Part shown: positions 43,115-51,600 of the stretch, piece after piece | Position numbering within the stretch: position 1 is the stretch's first letter | Layout of the letters: every line of letters begins with the position of its first letter | DNA from: Streptomyces acidiscabies | GTDB taxonomy: Bacteria > Actinomycetota > Actinomycetes > Streptomycetales > Streptomycetaceae | Reading direction: 5' to 3' | DNA: 64,000 bases | Assembly: GCF_020010905.1 (NCBI RefSeq) | Contig: NZ_JAGJBY010000002.1 | Span: forward strand, 4,092,001 to 4,156,000 | The notes under the pieces: generated by a model | Told to the model about the DNA's origin: nothing | Seen by the model: only the letters and a program-made list of their open reading frames with translations | Database searches by the model: none | Position numbers and translations under genes: made by a program

Positions 43115-43912
43115 ATGACAGCGGCGGGGAACCTGAAGCGGAAGGTGTACGAGAGTGAACTGCTGCGTCTCCAGACGGAGTTGGTGAAGCTTCAGGAGTG
43201 GGTGCGGGCGGAGGGCGCGCGGCTGGTCGTCGTGTTCGAGGGGCGGGACGCGGCCGGCAAGGGCGGCACGATCAAGCGGGTCACCGAGCATCTCAACCCC
43301 CGTGTCGCCCGGGTCGTCGCGCTGCCGAAGCCGACCGAGCGGGAGCGGACGCAGTGGTACTTCCAGCGGTACGTGGAGCACCTCCCGGCCGCCGGGGAGA
43401 TCGTGCTGCTCGACCGGTCCTGGTACAACCGCGCCGGGGTCGAGCACGTGATGGGGTTCTGCACGAAGGAGGAGTACCAGCGGTTCCTGCGGCAGTGCCC
43501 GATCTTCGAGCGGATGCTCGTCGAGGACGGCGTCATGCTGCGGAAGTACTGGTTCTCGGTGAGTGACGGCGAGCAGCAGGACCGCTTCCGCAAGCGTCTC
43601 GACGATCCGGTCCGGCGGTGGAAGCTCTCGCCGATGGACCTGGAGTCGATCACCCGCTGGGAGGCGTACTCGCGCGCCAAGGACGAGATGCTCGTGCACA
43701 CCGACATCGCCGAAGCGCCCTGGATGGTCGTCGAGAGCGACGACAAGAAGCGCGCCCGGCTCAACATGATCGCCCACCTGCTGGACTCGGTGCCCTACCG
43801 CGAAGTCCCGCTGCCGGTCCTGGAGTTGCCGGAGCGCCCGGCGTCCACCGGGTACGTACGCCCGCCGCGCGACCTCCAGAACTATGTCCCGGACCATGCC
43901 GCGAGCCTGTGA
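43115..43912 (+). CDS. ppk2: Polyphosphate kinase 2 (PPK2)
   Basis: A 265-residue PPK2 that uses polyphosphate to phosphorylate nucleoside mono- or diphosphates. Walker A FEGRDAAGKGGTIKRVTEHLNPRVARVVALPKPTERERTQWYFQRYVEHLP and the lid/Walker B region LLDRSWYNRAGVEHVMGFCT are canonical, as is YWFSVSDGEQQDRFRKRLDDPVRRWKLSPMD. A single-domain length suggests NDP- or NMP-phosphorylating class I/II type. It stands alone, and the ATG is clear. Confidence 0.92.
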   Translation: MTAAGNLKRKVYESELLRLQTELVKLQEWVRAEGARLVVVFEGRDAAGKGGTIKRVTEHLNPRVARVVALPKPTERERTQWYFQRYVEHLPAAGEIVLLDRSWYNRAGVEHVMGFCTKEEYQRFLRQCPIFERMLVEDGVMLRKYWFSVSDGEQQDRFRKRLDDPVRRWKLSPMDLESITRWEAYSRAKDEMLVHTDIAEAPWMVVESDDKKRARLNMIAHLLDSVPYREVPLPVLELPERPASTGYVRPPRDLQNYVPDHAASL

Positions 43913-43929
43913 CCTGCACACATCTTTGA

Positions 43930-43969
43930 CGCAAGATCCTTGCGACGGCATGGTGCGCTCAACTAGCGT
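43930..43969 (+). promoter_or_regulatory. Promoter and overlapping palindrome before acyl-CoA ligase
   Basis: TTGCGA (43940-43945) and TAGCGT (43964-43969), spacing 18, form a plausible vegetative promoter. CGCAAGATCCTTGCG (43930-43944), a 6-bp inverted repeat with a 3-bp centre, overlaps the -35 and looks like a repressor site. Confidence 0.5.
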
Positions 43970-44028
43970 CCGAAGTCGGACGGTTCGTGTGGACCGTCCG
44001 CGTTGATCCTGCGATGAGGGAGGCCGTT

Positions 44029-44061
44029 ATGCCGTGCCAGTGGACGGCGGACGGGTCATGA
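44029..44061 (+). CDS. Possible 10-residue leader peptide
   Basis: GGGAGG followed 5 bases later by ATG opens MPCQWTADGS. Its stop overlaps the ATG of the ligase gene (ATGA). The strong ribosome site belongs to this small frame, so it may exist to couple translation of the ligase. The alternative is that the ligase starts at the GTG at 44034. Confidence 0.4.
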   Translation: MPCQWTADGS

Positions 44062-45578
44062 CCGCGTACAACCTCGCCGGGTTCCTGGAGGACTCGGCCG
44101 CCCGCCACCCGGAGCGCACCGCGATCGTCTTCGGCGAGCTGCGGCTGTCGTACGCGCAGGTGGACGGCGCCGCCGCGCAGGTCGCGAACCTGCTGGTGGC
44201 GGCGGGGATTCGGCCCGGCGACAAGGTCGCGCTGTCGATGCCGAACCTGCCGTACTTCACGTTCGCCTACTACGGCATCCTCAAGGCGGGCGCGACCGTC
44301 GTACCCCTGAACGTGCTGCTCAAACCGCGCGAGATCGCGTACCACCTGCGGGACTCCGACGCGAAGGCGTTCATCGCGTTCTCGGGGACGCCCGAGCTGC
44401 CCATCGGGGAGTACGCGCGCGAGGCCGTCGACGAGGTCGGCGGGGTCGGGCTGTTCGTCGTCGATCCGGCGCGCGAGCTGCCGTGGGCCGGGCAGGCGCC
44501 GGTCTTCGAGACGGTCGTCACGGACGAGGACGACACGGCCGTCATCCTCTACACCTCCGGGACGACCGGCCGGCCCAAGGGCGCCGAGCTGCGGCACCGG
44601 AACATGCGCGACAACGTCCTCATCGACGAGGTGCTGTTCGGCGCGTCCGTCGAGCGGCCCGACACGTTCCTGTGCGTGCTGCCGCTGTTCCACTCCTTCG
44701 GGCAGACCGTCATCCAGAACGGGGCGCTCGCGTACGGCGGGACGATCGTCATGCTGCCCCGCTTCGAGCCCGCCGCCGCGCTGAAGCTGATGCTCTCCGA
44801 GCACGTCACCTTCTTCGGTGGCGTTCCCACCATGTACTGGGCGCTGCTCGGTGCGCTCGACGACTCCGTGGACGTCGGGACGCTTGCCCGTAATCTCCGG
44901 GTCGCCGTCTCCGGTGGGTCCGCGCTGCCGCACGAGGTGCACCGGGAGTTCCAGAAGCGGTTCGGGGTGACCATCCTTGAGGGGTACGGGCTTTCCGAGA
45001 CGTCCCCGGTCGCGTCGTTCTCCCGGCTCGGGCAGGAGCCTCGCGCCGGGTCGATCGGGGTGCCTGTGCCGGGCGTCGAGATGCGGCTCGTCGACGGGGG
45101 CGGGGCGCCGATCGCGGACGATCCCGATGCGATCGGGGAGATCGCCGTCAAGGGGCACAACGTCATGAAGGGGTACTACAAGCGGGCCGACGCGACCGCC
45201 GAGGTCCTCGACGACGGGTGGTTCCGCACCGGTGACCTCGGGCGGCGGGACGCCGACGGCTTCTACTACATCGTCGACCGCGCCAAGGACATGATCATCC
45301 GGGGTGGGTTCAACGTGTACCCCCGGGAGATCGAGGAACTCCTCATGGAGCACCCCGCGGTGTCCCTGGTCGCCGTCATCGGCGTACCGCACGCCTCCCA
45401 TGGCGAGGAGATCAAGGCGGTCGTCGTGCGCAAGGCCGGGGCCGCGGTGACGGAGGCGGAGTTGGTCGACTGGGCGAAGGAGCGGCTTGCGGCGTACAAG
45501 TATCCGCGGGTGGTGGAGTTCGTGGAGACGCTGCCGATGACGTCTACGGGGAAGATCCTGAAGCGGGAGATCGGCTGA
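44058..45578 (+). CDS. Long-chain fatty acid/acyl-CoA ligase
   Basis: A 506-residue ANL-superfamily ligase forming acyl-CoA through an acyl-adenylate. P-loop-like AVILYTSGTTGRPKGAELRHRNM, A5 region EGYGLSETSP, A7 DGWFRTGDLGRRDADGFYYIVDRAKDMIIRGGFNVYPREIEELL and the A10 Lys in PMTSTGKILKREIG are all present. The substrate could be a fatty, aromatic or steroid side-chain acid; a FadE26-like dehydrogenase lies 1.9 kb downstream on the same strand. I take ATG 44058 because it starts the family N-terminus (TAYNLAGFLEDSA). Confidence 0.88.
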   Translation: MTAYNLAGFLEDSAARHPERTAIVFGELRLSYAQVDGAAAQVANLLVAAGIRPGDKVALSMPNLPYFTFAYYGILKAGATVVPLNVLLKPREIAYHLRDSDAKAFIAFSGTPELPIGEYAREAVDEVGGVGLFVVDPARELPWAGQAPVFETVVTDEDDTAVILYTSGTTGRPKGAELRHRNMRDNVLIDEVLFGASVERPDTFLCVLPLFHSFGQTVIQNGALAYGGTIVMLPRFEPAAALKLMLSEHVTFFGGVPTMYWALLGALDDSVDVGTLARNLRVAVSGGSALPHEVHREFQKRFGVTILEGYGLSETSPVASFSRLGQEPRAGSIGVPVPGVEMRLVDGGGAPIADDPDAIGEIAVKGHNVMKGYYKRADATAEVLDDGWFRTGDLGRRDADGFYYIVDRAKDMIIRGGFNVYPREIEELLMEHPAVSLVAVIGVPHASHGEEIKAVVVRKAGAAVTEAELVDWAKERLAAYKYPRVVEFVETLPMTSTGKILKREIG

Positions 45579-45591
45579 GGGAGGGGGTTGG

Positions 45592-45720
45592 GGGTGGGTA
45601 GCCTGCGGGGCCGGGGCCGGGGCCGGGGCCGGGGCCGGGGCCGGGGCTAGGGCTAGGGCTAGGGCGGGTCGGGTCGGGTCGGGTCGGGGCAGGGCGGGGC
45701 GGGTTCGGTGCGGGCGGTAT
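45592..45720 (+). repeat. G-rich tract with GGGGCC, GGGCTA and GGGTC runs
   Basis: Immediately after the ligase stop the plus strand carries about seven GGGGCC units, three GGGCTA units and then GGGTC repeats, i.e. many closely spaced G3-G4 runs. It has strong G-quadruplex potential in the RNA and the coding strand. It may act as a transcription or processing barrier. No protein is encoded here that I can support. Confidence 0.8.
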
Positions 45721-45755
45721 TCGTACGATACGAAGATCGCCCGCCATTTTGAGGC

Positions 45756-46309
45756 TGCCCGCTGGTCTTTGAGCCGGCCCTGCTGGTCCTTGAGCCGGCT
45801 CTGCCGGTTCCTGAGCCAGCCCACTGGTCCTTGAGTCAGCCCGCCGGTTCGTTGAGTCGGCCCCGCCGTCTTGAGGCCGCCCGCTGGTCCTTGAGTCGGC
45901 TCCGCCGGTTCCTGAGTCGGCCCGTCGGTCCTTGAGTTGACCCGCCGGTTCTTGAGCTGGCCCGCTGGTCCTTGAGTCGGCTCCGCCGGTTCCTGAGTCG
46001 GCCCGTCGGTCCTTGAGTTGACCCGCCGGTTCTTGAGCTGGCCCGCTGGTCCTTGAGTCGGCTCCGCCGGTTCCTGAGTCGGCCCGTCGGTCCTTGAGTT
46101 GACCCGCCGGTTCTTGAGCTGGCCCGCTGGTCCTTGAGTCGGCTCCGCCGGTTCCTGAGTCGGCCCGTCGGTCCTTGAGTTGACCCGCCGGTTCTTGAGC
46201 TGGCCCGCTGGTCCTTGAGTCGGCTCCGCCGGTTCCTGAGTCGGCCCGTCGGTCCTTGAGCTGGCCCGTCGGTCCTTGAGTTGACCCGCCGGTTCTTGCG
46301 GCGACCCAC
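45756..46309. repeat. GC-rich minisatellite, 20-bp unit with 81-bp higher-order repeat
   Basis: About 27 degenerate units of 20-21 bp with core CCTTGAGTCGGCCCGCCGGT. In the second half four units form an 81-bp block repeated nearly perfectly about four times. Long open frames across it (27-residue periodic proteins) are a side effect of 81 being divisible by three. There are no unique spacers, so this is not a CRISPR array. Confidence 0.88.
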
Positions 46310-46366
46310 TGACCTCACCCCGCCTGCCGGCCCACTCCGCCCATCGGCCTCGTCCCGCCGCCGCTC

Positions 46367-46948
46367 TCACCCCGGCTCCACCCCGCCCAGGACACTCCCC
46401 ACCCGCAGATTCCACCGCCCACCCCTCCCACTGACCTCCACCCCCGACAACGGCGGCACATCCACCCGCCAGAACGCCCCCTCCGGCGCCCCCAATACCC
46501 GTACGGCGACAGCCCGCACCACCTCCGGCTCGACCACCGCGACCGTCCGCCCGGACAACTCCGCACCGGCCTCCAGCCACCCCCCGACCCGCGCGCAGAA
46601 CTCCCGCACGGACTCCCCACCATGCGGAGCCGCCCCGGGGTCGGACAGCCACGCGGCGAGAGCCTCCGGCTCCCGCGCGCCCACCTCCTCCACCGTCTCC
46701 CCCCGCCACCGCCCGGCGTCGATCCCTGCCAGCTCCGGGACCTCCACCCCCGCGAGCCCGAGCCCGGCGAGAGTCTCCAGGCACCGCACACTCGGCGAAC
46801 ACCAGACCCGCCCGGCGACCGGCACCCCACCCGCAGCGTCCCGCGCCGCCCGCACGCCCGCCGCGTCCAGCGAATCCCCGTCGTCGAACCGCGCGGCCCG
46901 CAGGGAAGGGGAGAGGGCGGGGGCGATGAGGAGCAGCCGGTGAGTCAT
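46367..46948 (-). CDS. Histidine-phosphatase fold protein lacking the RHG catalytic motif
   Basis: A 193-residue protein of the phosphoglycerate-mutase-like fold. The usual N-terminal LxRHG is replaced by LLLIAPALSP, so the phosphohistidine is missing. Downstream features remain: ARFDDGDSLDAAGVRAA, WCSPSVRCLETL (SPxxR-like), GIDAGRWRGETVEEV, HGGESVREFCARVGGWL and VVEPEVVRAVAVRVLG, the last in place of the second His region. It is probably a non-catalytic binding protein or a different hydrolase; similar paralogues occur in streptomycetes as far as I recall. It sits between two minisatellites. Confidence 0.72.
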   Translation of the reverse strand: MTHRLLLIAPALSPSLRAARFDDGDSLDAAGVRAARDAAGGVPVAGRVWCSPSVRCLETLAGLGLAGVEVPELAGIDAGRWRGETVEEVGAREPEALAAWLSDPGAAPHGGESVREFCARVGGWLEAGAELSGRTVAVVEPEVVRAVAVRVLGAPEGAFWRVDVPPLSGVEVSGRGGRWNLRVGSVLGGVEPG

Positions 46949-46959
46949 GAACCAATTGT

Positions 46960-47265
46960 GCTGCCCACCACTGACAACCGGTCCGCCGTCTGCATACCTG
47001 GCCCGCCGCCGACAACCGACCTGCCGCCGGTGAACTCGGCCCGCCGCCGACAACCGACCCGCCGCCGACAAACTCGGCCCGCCGTCGGCGTACCCGGCCC
47101 GCCGTTGGCAATCGGCCTGTTGCCGGTGAACTCGGTCCGCCGTCGGCGTACCCGGCCCGCCGCCGACAACCGACCCGCCGCCGGTGAACTCGGCCCGCCG
47201 TCGACAAACTCGGCCCACCGCCGGCAAACCCGGCCCGCCACTGACACCCCGGCCCGCTCCACTGA
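46960..47265. repeat. Second GC-rich minisatellite, 18-20-bp unit
   Basis: About 15 degenerate units alternating CGACAACCGACCCGCCGC and CGGTGAACTCGGCCCGCCGT. It shares the GGCCCGCCG core with the array at 45756-46309 but differs in the rest of the unit. It lies between the divergent phosphatase-like and FadE26-like genes, so it occupies their promoter region. Confidence 0.85.
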
Positions 47266-47432
47266 CACCCCTGCGCCGCTGTTCGGCGGCGCGGAGGCCG
47301 AGGCGCTGCCCGCACAGCCGCCCCCGCCCACCCTGTCGGCACCCCGCCCCGACCGGAAACCCGGCCCGCCATTCCCTATTCCTGCAACACGTTCTACTGT
47401 GTGCGCCCTCAGTCCCCCTCGGAGGAGGCCCC

Positions 47433-48611
47433 GTGCACCTCGACCAGACCCCCGAAGAACAGCGGCTGCGCGCGGAACTGCGGGAGTACTTCGCGGAGTT
47501 GGTCCCGGACGGCGCGTACGCGCGGCACGCCGACCCGGTCGGTGCGAAACGGTTCTACCGGGAGACGATCCGCCGTCTCGGCGCGGACGGCTGGCTCGGC
47601 GTCGGGTGGCCGCAGGAGTACGGGGGCCGGGGCCTGACCCCCGTGGAACAGTTCGTGTTCTTCGACGAGGCCGCGCAGGCGGGCGTACCCCTGCCGCTGA
47701 TGGCGCTGAACACCGTCGGCCCGACGATCATGCGCTACGGCACCGACGAGCAGAAGGCGTACTTCCTCCCCCGCATCCTCTCCGGCGAGATCGACTTCGC
47801 CATCGGCTACAGCGAACCCGGCGCGGGCACCGACCTCGCGGCGCTCAAGACGAGGGCCGTACGGGACGGGGACGAGTACGTCGTCGACGGCCAGAAGATC
47901 TGGACGACCAACGGCGACACGGCGGACTGGATCTGGCTCGCCACCCGCACCGACCCCGACGCCCCGCCCCACAAGGGCATCACGATGCTGCTGGTCCCCA
48001 CGACCGACCCCGGCTACTCCTGCACGGTGATCCGCACGCTCGCCTCCCACGACACGACGGCGAGCTACTACGAGAACGTCCGCGTCCCCGTCACCCGCCG
48101 GGTCGGCGCCGAGAACGAGGGCTGGCGCCTGATCACGAACCAGCTCAACCACGAGCGCGTCACGCTCGCCGCGCACGGCACGATGGCGATCCGCGCCCTC
48201 GCGGACGTCCAGCGCTGGGCCGGGGAGACGAAACTGGCCGACGGCCGCCGCGTCCTCGACCTCCCCTGGGTACGCCGCCGCCTCGCCCAGACCCACATCA
48301 AGCTCGACGCCCTGAAACTCCTCAACTGGCAGATGGTCCAGGCCGTCCAGAACAACACCCTCACCCCCCAGGACGCCTCCGCCGTCAAGGTCTACGGCTC
48401 CGAGGCCCGCCGCGACGCGTACGCCTGGCTCCTGGAGATCGTCGGCGCACCGGGCGCGCTCCAGGAGGGCTCGGCGGGCGCGGTGCTCCACGGCGAACTG
48501 GAACGCGGCTACCGCTCGGCCGTCATCTTCACGTTCGGCGGCGGCAACAACGAGATCCAGCGGGAGATCATCACGTGGATCGGCCTGGGGATGCCGAGGG
48601 TGCGCCGCTGA
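47433..48611 (+). CDS. Acyl-CoA dehydrogenase, FadE26-like
   Basis: A 392-residue flavoprotein close to mycobacterial FadE26 (ChsE4 subunit, cholesterol side-chain oxidation) as I remember it: EEQRLRAELREYFAELV, DGWLGVGWPQEYGGRG, FAIGYSEPGAGTDLAALKTRAVRDGDEYVVDGQKIWTT, LLVPTTDPGYSCTVIRTLASHDTTASYYENVRVPV and the C-terminal GGGNNEIQREIITWIGLGMPR. FadE26 works as a heteromer with FadE27; no such partner gene follows here. The GTG start is preceded by GGAGGAG. The direct substrate is not provable from sequence. Confidence 0.83.
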   Translation: MHLDQTPEEQRLRAELREYFAELVPDGAYARHADPVGAKRFYRETIRRLGADGWLGVGWPQEYGGRGLTPVEQFVFFDEAAQAGVPLPLMALNTVGPTIMRYGTDEQKAYFLPRILSGEIDFAIGYSEPGAGTDLAALKTRAVRDGDEYVVDGQKIWTTNGDTADWIWLATRTDPDAPPHKGITMLLVPTTDPGYSCTVIRTLASHDTTASYYENVRVPVTRRVGAENEGWRLITNQLNHERVTLAAHGTMAIRALADVQRWAGETKLADGRRVLDLPWVRRRLAQTHIKLDALKLLNWQMVQAVQNNTLTPQDASAVKVYGSEARRDAYAWLLEIVGAPGALQEGSAGAVLHGELERGYRSAVIFTFGGGNNEIQREIITWIGLGMPRVRR

Positions 48612-48669
48612 TCGCCGGCATCGGGCCCTGGCTCCGGGACCCGCGCCCGTCCCGGAGCCACACGCGATC

Positions 48670-51600
48670 TCAGACCCGCCGCAGCCACTCCCGCAGCGCG
48701 CCCGCCGTCGTCTGCGCGTACTCGTACATCATCGACTGATGGTCGCCCTCCGTCACCACCGTGTCGTACGCGAAGTCCCAAGCGGGACTCCAGTCGTGGG
48801 TGCTCACGGCGTCCTCGTCCGTGCCACCGAACCAGCGCTCCTGCGCGCTGACGAGGACGACCGGGGTGGTGACGGGCCGGGGCTCCCAGTGCTCCAGGAG
48901 TTCGAGGTAGGCGCCCTGCGCGGTGGCCTGGTCGTCGGTGATCAGCCCCCACACCCCGTCGTTGACGGCGATGTTGCGGAACTGCTCCTCGACCTTCTCC
49001 CGCGGGACCCGGTCCTTCGGGAACCAGCTGTCGAGCAGGACGACGGCCTTCGGTGCCAGGCCGCGCTGCTCCAGGCGGTGGGCGACGGCGTGCGCGAGCC
49101 AGCCGCCGGAGGAGTATCCGGCCAGGGCGATCGGGGTGTCCGCGAAGCGGCGGGCCATCGCTTCGGTGAGCGTGTCGACGATGAGGTCGCCGCCGGCGGG
49201 GAGCGGCTCGCCGTCGCCGAAGCCGGGGTACGACAGGCCGTACACGTCGTGCAGCCCGTGCAGGTGGAGGGCGAGCCGGGCGAAGTTGTGCGGCCCCGAG
49301 GGGGCGACGACCGGAGGCAGGCAGACGAGGGCGGTGGCGCCCGCCGGCCCGGTGGCGAGCCGCCGGACCTCCCGGGCCACGCCGTGCTTCTCGTCGTATT
49401 CCTCCGGCGTGTGGAACACCGGCCGGAGTTTGGCGGCTGCTTGGAGGATGCGGTTGGCCTCGGAGTACATGCCGACCTTGCACCCGTGGCGGTAGAGGTC
49501 GCGGACACCGGGGACAGGCGGGTCGGACGGTGCTGGGGCCGTCCGCTCCTCGACGGCGCGGCGGGCGAGGGTCTCGATGTGCCGGGCGAGTTCCGTGGCG
49601 GTCGGTTGCTCGAAGACCACGGCCGTGGCCAGCGCGAGGCCGGTTGCGGCGGCGAGGCGGCGGCGCAGGTCGACGGAAGCGAGCGAGTCGAAGCCGAGCT
49701 CCAGGAAGCGCCGACCGGGGTCGATGTCGTCGGACGAGCCGTGGCCGAGTACGGCGGCGGCCTCGGCGCGGACGAGTTCCAGGGCGGCACGGGCGTCCGT
49801 CACGCGCGCGGCCGGGTCGACGGAGGACTCCTCCGAGGACTCGCCCGGTGCCGGAAGCCCGTCGGCGGGAGGGCGGACCACGTCGAAGAAGCGGTCGGCC
49901 CGGATGGTCCTGCGCAACTGCACGAAGTGGTCCCAGTCCATGTCGGCGACCGTCAGGCCGGTCCCCCCGGCGGCGACCGCCCGCTCCATCTCCGCGATCG
50001 CGTCTTCCGGCGCCAGGTGCCGCAGGCCGCGCCTGGTCAGGAAGTCCTGCACCCCGTCACCCGCACCCATGCCGGCCTCGGCCCACGGGCCCCAGGCGAT
50101 GGCCGTCGCGGCGAGCCCCCGGGCGCGGCGCTGCCGGGCCAGGGCGTCGAGGTAGGAGTTGCCTGCGGCGTAGGCGGTCTGGCCGGAACTTCCCCAGATC
50201 CCCGTGACGGACGAGAACATGACGAAAGCGTCCAGCTCGGTGTCCCCGAGCAGCTCGTCGAGGTGGCGGGCGCCCGCCACCTTGCCGGCCACCACTTCGG
50301 CGAACCCGGCCAGGTCCGTCTCGGGGAGCGGCGCGAAGCGGCCCATGACGCCCGCGGCGTGCACCACGGCGGACAGCGGCTGGTCCTCGGGCAGCGAACC
50401 GAGGACCGCGGCGAGCTGCTCGCGGTCGGCGGCGTCGCAGCCCACGATCACGGTCTCGGCGCCGAGTTCGGACAGTTCGGCACGCAGCCCGGCCGCGCCC
50501 GGCGCGTCGGGACCGCGGCGGCTGGTCAGCACGAGCCGGGCGGCGCCGTTGCGGGCGAGCCACCGGGCGCAATGGGCGCCGAGGGCTCCGGTGCCGCCGG
50601 TGACGAGGACGGTGCCTCGGGGGCGCCAAGGGGTCGCGGAGACATCGGCGGGCAGAGCCGAGGAAGCGGCGGGTACGGCCCGGGAGTCGGCCGGCTCCGC
50701 CGGAACCAGGCGGCCGGCGAGTAGTCCCGTGGAGCGGACCGCGAGCTGGTCCTCGTCGCCCGGCGCGGTCAGGGCGGCGCCGAACAGGTGGAGGGACTCG
50801 TCGTCCAGTTCTGCGGGCATGTCGATCAGTCCGCCCCAGGCGTGCGGGCGTTCGACGGCGAGGGTGCGGCCGAGGCCCCAGAGCATGGCCTGGTCGGCGT
50901 CGACGGCCTGCTCGGTGTCGTCCGTGGCGACCGCGCCCCGGGTGGCGCACCACAGGGGCGCGTCGAGGTCCAGGTCGGCCATGGCCTGGGCGAGGGCGCA
51001 GGTGAGCGCGATGCCGTCGCTGAGGACGGGGTGCTCGGTGTGCGGGGTGGTGTCGAGGGCCAGCAGGGACAGGACGCCGCCGAGCCTGCCCCCGGCGGTG
51101 GTGACCTGCTTCTCCAGCATCTCGGTGAGCTCGGCACGGTCGGCGTCGTCGGCGCGCAGGTCCACCCGTACGGCCTCGCCGCCGAGCAGCTCGACGACCC
51201 ACGCCACCCGCGACAGCAGCTCCTCGTCGGCACCGAGGGGCGGGACGAGCAGCAGCCAGACACCAGAGAGCGACGGCAGCACGGGGAGCTCGACCGGCTG
51301 CCACGCGATGCGGTGGCGCCAGCCGGCGGGGTCGGTGCGGCGCTGCCTGGGCGCTTCCTGCGAGGGGGCGGCGGTGCGGGCGGGCCGTTCCATCCAGTAC
51401 CGGCGGCGCTGGAAGGCGTACGTCGGCAGGTCGACGTGGTCGGTGCCGAGACCGTCGTACGGGGTCTGCCAGTCGACGGGGAAGCCGTGGACGTGGAGTT
51501 CGGCGAACGCCGCGAGCAGGCTTCGGTCCTCGGGGCGGCGGGCCCGGCAGGCGGACGTCATGACCAGGCCGTCGGCGTCCTCGGGGAGGCAGCCGGGGCC

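Noticed and set aside
43930..43944. Calling CGCAAGATCCTTGCG a KstR2 operator
   Set aside because: The centre is 3 bp and the flanks differ from the sites in the steroid cluster; kept only as an unassigned palindrome.
45756..46309. Possible CRISPR array
   Set aside because: Units are tandem without unique spacers, and the similarity runs through the whole unit. It is a minisatellite.
46960..47265. Possible CRISPR array with 18-20-bp repeats
   Set aside because: The intervals are themselves repeats and far too short; no spacer-like diversity.
43959..47372. A 1137-codon open frame on the minus strand with 27-residue repeats
   Set aside because: It is antisense to the well-supported acyl-CoA ligase and the repeats come from the 81-bp minisatellite; no domain is recognisable.
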